In this document: positions 60,123 to 64,000 of the stretch, piece by piece
Layout of the letters: each line of letters begins with the position of its first letter
How positions within the stretch are numbered: position 1 is the stretch's first letter
DNA from: Streptomyces werraensis
GTDB lineage: Bacteria > Actinomycetota > Actinomycetes > Streptomycetales > Streptomycetaceae
Direction of reading: 5' to 3'
DNA length: 64,000 nt
Assembly: GCA_014656175.1 (NCBI GenBank)
Contig: BNBX01000002.1
Coordinates: forward strand, 500,776 to 564,775
Notes under the pieces: model-generated
Seen by the model: only the letters and a program-made list of their open reading frames with translations
Told to the model about the DNA's origin: nothing
Database searches by the model: none
Position numbers and translations under genes: made by a program

Positions 60123-60986
60123 CTACGGCAACCACCCGGCCCTGCGGGCGGCGACCACCGCCTCGCCCCGGGTCCCGGCCCCCAGCTTCCGCATCGCGGA
60201 CCGCAGATACGCCTTGACCGTTTCGGCCGTCAGCCCCAGCCGGGCGGCCGCCGCCCCGTTCGTCGCCCCCGCCGCGACACAGGCCAGCACGTCCACCTCC
60301 CGGGGCGCGAGCCGCACCGCACCGGACGGCGTCTCCCGCGCGGTGAGCAGGGCGCACGCGTCCAGCAGCTCCGCCCGCAGCGCCGGGTCGGCGATCCGCG
60401 GGGCCAGCGCCCGCAGCGCCGCGTGCGCCTCCCGCACCCGCTCCCGCCGGGCGCCGGCGCCCGGCTCCCGCCACGGGCCCGCTCCCGGCTCAGGCGCCGG
60501 ATCGGCGGCGGCCAGCAGCTCCGCCGCCTCCTCCCGCACCAGCAGCGCCTGCTCCACGTCCCGCGCGACCTGCACCGCCTCCCCGAGCGTGCGGTCGCCG
60601 AGCGGCCTTGCGGTGCGCAGCGCGCCGTACAGCACCGCCCGCACCCTCCGCCGCACGACGACCGGCACGGCCACCACGGAGCGCAGGCCCTCGGCGGCGA
60701 CGGGGGCGTCGTACTCGTGGCTGATCTGCCGGGAGACGGAGTAGTCCGTCACCGCGCACGGCCGGGCCAGCGCGACCGCCTTGCCGCCCAGGCCGTTGCC
60801 CGGGGTCACCGCGAGCGAGCTGAGCGCCGGGGTGGCGGTGCCGCTCAGCTCGCTGATCCGCACCTGCCGGCGCCCCGGCTCCACCAGCCCGCCGAACGCC
60901 ACCGGCAGTCCCGTCGTACGCCGCAGCCGGGCCAGCGCACCCCGGATCTCCACCGTCCCGCCCGTCCTCGTCGGGTCTGCTGTCAC
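60123..60986 (-). CDS. GAF-domain LuxR-type regulator (287 aa)
   Basis: Residues 10-155 form a GAF sensor (LPVAFGGLVEPGRRQVRISE, GLGGKAVALARPCAVTDY, RSVVAVPVVVRRRVRAVLYG). Residues about 218-285 are a LuxR HTH (LAPREVDVLACVAAGATNGA, ARLGLTAETVKAYLRSAMRK). It is GTG-initiated. Divergent by 125 bp from the acyl-CoA synthetase operon; regulators of exactly this layout often control the adjacent acyl-CoA or acid-utilisation genes, so that is the likely target here (inference). Confidence 0.9.
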   Translation of the reverse strand: MTADPTRTGGTVEIRGALARLRRTTGLPVAFGGLVEPGRRQVRISELSGTATPALSSLAVTPGNGLGGKAVALARPCAVTDYSVSRQISHEYDAPVAAEGLRSVVAVPVVVRRRVRAVLYGALRTARPLGDRTLGEAVQVARDVEQALLVREEAAELLAAADPAPEPGAGPWREPGAGARRERVREAHAALRALAPRIADPALRAELLDACALLTARETPSGAVRLAPREVDVLACVAAGATNGAAAARLGLTAETVKAYLRSAMRKLGAGTRGEAVVAARRAGWLP

Positions 60987-61111
60987 CTGTTCGCCCCTTC
61001 ACCGCGGCCCGTGTGCGGGCGCACACCCCCGTTCGGGGGTAGTGAGACCTGCATCACGGATTACACGATGGCGGTGAGCCGCCCGGCAAGGTCCGGCACC
61101 GAGGAGGACGC

Positions 61112-62785
61112 ATGACGACGGCGACGGAGCAGTTCCGCAGGGCCCGGGACTTCCTGCTGGAACACCGTGAGGACTACGCCACCGCCTACCGGGACTTCGT
61201 CTGGCCCCGGCCCGAGCGCTTCAACTGGGCCCTCGACTGGTTCGACGAGATCGCCGACGGCAACGACCGCACGGCCCTTCACCTGGTGGAGGAGGACGGC
61301 GGCGGGACGCGCCTGTCCTTCGCCGAACTGTCGCGCCGCTCCGACCGGGTCGCGAACTGGCTGCGGGAGCGGGGCGTGGCCGCCGAGGACCGGGTGCTGG
61401 TGATGCTCGGCAACCAGGCCGAGCTGTGGGAGACCGCGCTGGCCGCGATGAAGCTGCGCGCCGTGGTCATCCCCGCCACCCCGCTCCTGGGCCCCGCCGA
61501 CCTGCGCGACCGCGTCGACCGCGGCCGGGTCCGCCATGTGATCGTGCGCTCCGCCGACGCCGCGAAGTTCGACGAGGTGCCCGGCGACTACACCCGCATC
61601 GCGGTGGGGGAGGAGCCCGGCGGCGCCTGGCTGCCGTACGCCGACGCGTACGGCGCGTCCGACGCGTTCGCCGCCGACGGGCCGACCCTCGCCGACGACC
61701 CGCTGATGCTGTACTTCACCTCGGGCACCACCGCCCGCCCCAAGCTGGTCGAGCACACCCACACCTCGTACCCGATCGGGCACCTGGCGACCATGTACTG
61801 GATCGGCCTGCGCCCCGGTGACGTGCACCTCAACATCTCCTCGCCGGGCTGGGCCAAGCACGCCTGGTCGAACCTCTTCGCCCCCTGGAACGCCGAGGCG
61901 ACCGTCTTCCTGCACAACTACACCCGCTTCGACGCGCCCCGCCTGATGGCCGAGATGGACAAGGCGGGCGTCACCACCTTCTGCGCCCCGCCGACGGTGT
62001 GGCGCATGCTCATCCAGTCCGACCTGGGCCGGCTGAGCACCCCGCCCCGCGAGGTCGTCGCCGCGGGCGAGCCCCTCAACCCGGAGGTCATCGAACAGGT
62101 GCGGCGCGCCTGGGGCGTCACCATCCGGGACGGCTTCGGGCAGACCGAGACCGCCGTGCAGGTGTCCAACAGCCCCGGCCAGGTCCTCAAGACCGGTTCC
62201 ATGGGCCGCCCCAGCCCCGGCTACCGCGTCGAACTCCTCGACCCCGTTTCCGGCGCGCCCGGCGCCACCGAGGGCGAGATCGCGCTCGACCTGTCCGAGC
62301 GGCCCGTCGGCCTGATGACGGGCTACCACGGCGACCCCGACCGCACGGCGGAGGCGATGGCCGGCGGCTACTACCGCACCGGCGACATCGGCTCCCGCGA
62401 CGAGGACGGCTACATCACCTACGTCGGGCGCGCGGACGACGTGTTCAAGGCGTCCGACTACAAGATCTCCCCGTTCGAGCTGGAGAGCGCGCTGCTGGAG
62501 CACGAGGCGGTCGCCGAGGCGGCCGTGGTGCCCGCGCCGGACGAGCTGCGGCTGGCCGTGCCGAAGGCGTACGTCGTGCTCGCCGACGGCTGGGAGCCCG
62601 GCCCCGACACGGCGAAGGTCCTCTTCGAGCACTCCCGCGAGGTGCTCGCCCCCTACAAGCGCATCCGCCGCCTGGAGTTCGGCGAGCTGCCCAAGACCGT
62701 CTCCGGCAAGATCCGCCGCATCGAACTGCGTGAGGCGACGGCGGCCGGCTCGACCGCCGAGTACCGCGAGGAGGACTTCCGGTGA
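61112..62785 (+). CDS. Acyl-CoA synthetase, AMP-forming (medium-chain type)
   Basis: A 557-residue ANL-superfamily enzyme: phosphate loop [33 protein letters not shown] (A5), [16 protein letters not shown] (A7-A8 hinge), [13 protein letters not shown] with the catalytic Lys (A10). The N-terminus [20 protein letters not shown] and the overall length fit medium-chain/acetyl-CoA synthetase-like proteins that activate short to medium carboxylic acids with ATP. GAGGAGG lies 4 nt before the ATG. Its TGA overlaps the GTG of the next ligase gene. Confidence 0.92.
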   Translation: MTTATEQFRRARDFLLEHREDYATAYRDFVWPRPERFNWALDWFDEIADGNDRTALHLVEEDGGGTRLSFAELSRRSDRVANWLRERGVAAEDRVLVMLGNQAELWETALAAMKLRAVVIPATPLLGPADLRDRVDRGRVRHVIVRSADAAKFDEVPGDYTRIAVGEEPGGAWLPYADAYGASDAFAADGPTLADDPLMLYFTSGTTARPKLVEHTHTSYPIGHLATMYWIGLRPGDVHLNISSPGWAKHAWSNLFAPWNAEATVFLHNYTRFDAPRLMAEMDKAGVTTFCAPPTVWRMLIQSDLGRLSTPPREVVAAGEPLNPEVIEQVRRAWGVTIRDGFGQTETAVQVSNSPGQVLKTGSMGRPSPGYRVELLDPVSGAPGATEGEIALDLSERPVGLMTGYHGDPDRTAEAMAGGYYRTGDIGSRDEDGYITYVGRADDVFKASDYKISPFELESALLEHEAVAEAAVVPAPDELRLAVPKAYVVLADGWEPGPDTAKVLFEHSREVLAPYKRIRRLEFGELPKTVSGKIRRIELREATAAGSTAEYREEDFR

Positions 62786-64000
62786 CCGGACTCTCCTACA
62801 GCCACGGCACCGGTGCCACGGCCCTGCTCGGCGACACCATCGGCGCCAACCTGGACCGCACCGTCGCCGCCTGGCCCGACCGCGAGGCGCTCGTCGACGT
62901 GCCGTCAGGCCGCCGCTGGACCTACGCCGAATTCGCCGCCCAGGTCGACGAGTTGGCGTCCGCGCTGCTCAACTCCGGTGTCGCCGAGGGAGACCGGGTC
63001 GGCATCTGGGCGGTCAACTGCCCCGAGTGGGTGTTCACGCAGTACGCCACCGCCCGCATCGGCGCGATCATGGTGAACATCAACCCGGCGTACCGCACGC
63101 ACGAGGTGGAGTACGTCCTCGGACAGTCCGGCGTCCGGCTGCTGATCGCCTCCCTCGGCCACAGGACGAGCGACTACCGGGCCATGGCGGAGGAGGTGCG
63201 CGGACGGTGCCCCGGGCTGCGGGAGGTCGTGTACATCGGCGACCCGAGCTGGGACGCCCTGGTGGCCCGCGCCACACCGGACCCGGTCTGGCCCGAGCTG
63301 TCCTGCGACGACCCCGTCAACATCCAGTACACCTCGGGCACCACCGGCTTCCCCAAGGGCGCCACCCTCTCCCACCACAACATCCTCAACAACGGCTACT
63401 TCGTGGGGGAGTCGATCGCCTACAGCGAGCAGGACCGGGTGTGCATCCCGGTGCCCTTCTACCACTGCTTCGGCATGGTCATGGGCAACCTCGCGGCCAC
63501 CTCGCACGGCGCCTGCATGGTCATCCCCGCCGCGTCCTTCGACCCGGCGGCCACCCTGCGCGCGGTCCAGCAGGAGCGCTGCACCTCGCTGTACGGGGTG
63601 CCGACGATGTTCATCGCCGAGCTGAACCTGCCCGACTTCGCCTCCTACGACCTCACCTCGCTGCGCACCGGCATCATGGCGGGCTCGCCCTGCCCGGTGG
63701 AGGTGATGAAGCGGGTGGTCGCCGAGATGCACATGGAGCAGGTCTCCATCTGCTACGGCATGACGGAGACCTCCCCGGTGTCTCTCCAGACCCGCATGGA
63801 GGACGACCTGGAGCACCGCACCGGCACCGTCGGCCGCGTCCTGCCGCACATCGAGGTGAAGGTCGTCGACCCGGCCACCGGTGTCACCGTCCCGCGCGGC
63901 ACGTCCGGCGAACTGTGCACCCGGGGCTACAGCGTGATGCTCGGCTACTGGGACGAGCCGGAGAAGACCGCCGAGGCGATCGACCGGGGCCGCTGGATGC
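62782..64000 (+). CDS. Long-chain/fatty-acyl-CoA synthetase, 3' end outside window
   Basis: The GTG at 62782 overlaps the previous TGA (GTGA) and the frame runs open to the window edge (406 codons). ANL motifs are visible: [20 protein letters not shown] (phosphate loop), [16 protein letters not shown] (A5), [18 protein letters not shown] (A6-A7). The [14 protein letters not shown] and [18 protein letters not shown] segments are those of FadD-like AMP-binding proteins. It probably activates fatty acids for beta-oxidation. The C-terminal lysine domain lies beyond 64000. Confidence 0.92.
   Translation, partial: MTGLSYSHGTGATALLGDTIGANLDRTVAAWPDREALVDVPSGRRWTYAEFAAQVDELASALLNSGVAEGDRVGIWAVNCPEWVFTQYATARIGAIMVNINPAYRTHEVEYVLGQSGVRLLIASLGHRTSDYRAMAEEVRGRCPGLREVVYIGDPSWDALVARATPDPVWPELSCDDPVNIQYTSGTTGFPKGATLSHHNILNNGYFVGESIAYSEQDRVCIPVPFYHCFGMVMGNLAATSHGACMVIPAASFDPAATLRAVQQERCTSLYGVPTMFIAELNLPDFASYDLTSLRTGIMAGSPCPVEVMKRVVAEMHMEQVSICYGMTETSPVSLQTRMEDDLEHRTGTVGRVLPHIEVKVVDPATGVTVPRGTSGELCTRGYSVMLGYWDEPEKTAEAIDRGRWM

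Noticed and set aside
1..64000. tRNA, rRNA or riboswitch
   Set aside because: No cloverleaf pattern with a conserved T-loop, rRNA segment or recognisable riboswitch core was seen in the intergenic gaps.

Overview
The window is GC-rich DNA (codon third positions almost all G/C, GTG and TTG starts frequent, stop/start overlaps of the ATGA type everywhere). Together with the families present (AfsR/SARP-type BTAD regulator, LAL-type LuxR regulator, DUF2637, DUF3040, anti-sigma-like ATPase with a TTA codon, LGFP repeats), this points to a Streptomyces or a very close relative. No rRNA, tRNA, CRISPR array or complete mobile element was seen; one decayed IS5-type transposase fragment is present.

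Layout. 1-347: two overlapping small membrane-protein genes on the minus strand, the first cut by the window edge. 898-18306 (minus strand): twelve tightly packed genes that look like one operon of about 17.4 kb, read from a C2-like 163-residue protein through an M15-like peptidase with SH3 domain, an alpha/beta-hydrolase (lipase-like), a transglycosylase and an M23 peptidase that share an almost identical peptidoglycan-binding module, an LGFP-repeat protein, a DUF6603 protein, three large uncharacterised proteins (972, 1493 and 577 residues), a lysozyme-like protein and a final unknown. A BTAD regulator gene diverges from it at 18598, and a transposase scrap follows at 19387. This is the strongest candidate for an undescribed system: wall- and lipid-attacking enzymes without visible signal peptides, packaged with giant proteins of unknown function.

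19879-31985: mostly housekeeping and accessory genes: rsgA, a MerR-HEAT regulator with a HEAT partner, an Ada/AlkA-type repair fusion with ogt, a DUF456 membrane protein, a degenerate PP2C-like protein, a TPP-dependent pyruvate dehydrogenase (PoxB type), a membrane-anchored HTH protein, a secreted protein and a TTA-containing ATPase. 32073-36199: DUF2637 protein, iron-regulated FhuF-like reductase with an iron box, GntR regulator, TPR-like protein.

36411-45269: a purine catabolism locus: PucR-type regulator diverging from a three-subunit xanthine dehydrogenase, then an NCS2 purine permease and XdhC. 45313-46594: DinB-like and SRPBCC proteins. 47032-53346: seven glycan genes (GT2, HAD phosphatase, GT9, GT1-like, GT9, GT2, GT2), each overlapping the next by 4 nt. 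53471-56634: DUF3040, polysaccharide pyruvyl transferase, a low-complexity Q/P/G-rich protein and an AlkZ-like DNA glycosylase. 57159-64000: a LAL regulator, a GAF-LuxR regulator, and two coupled acyl-CoA synthetase genes, the last running off the end.
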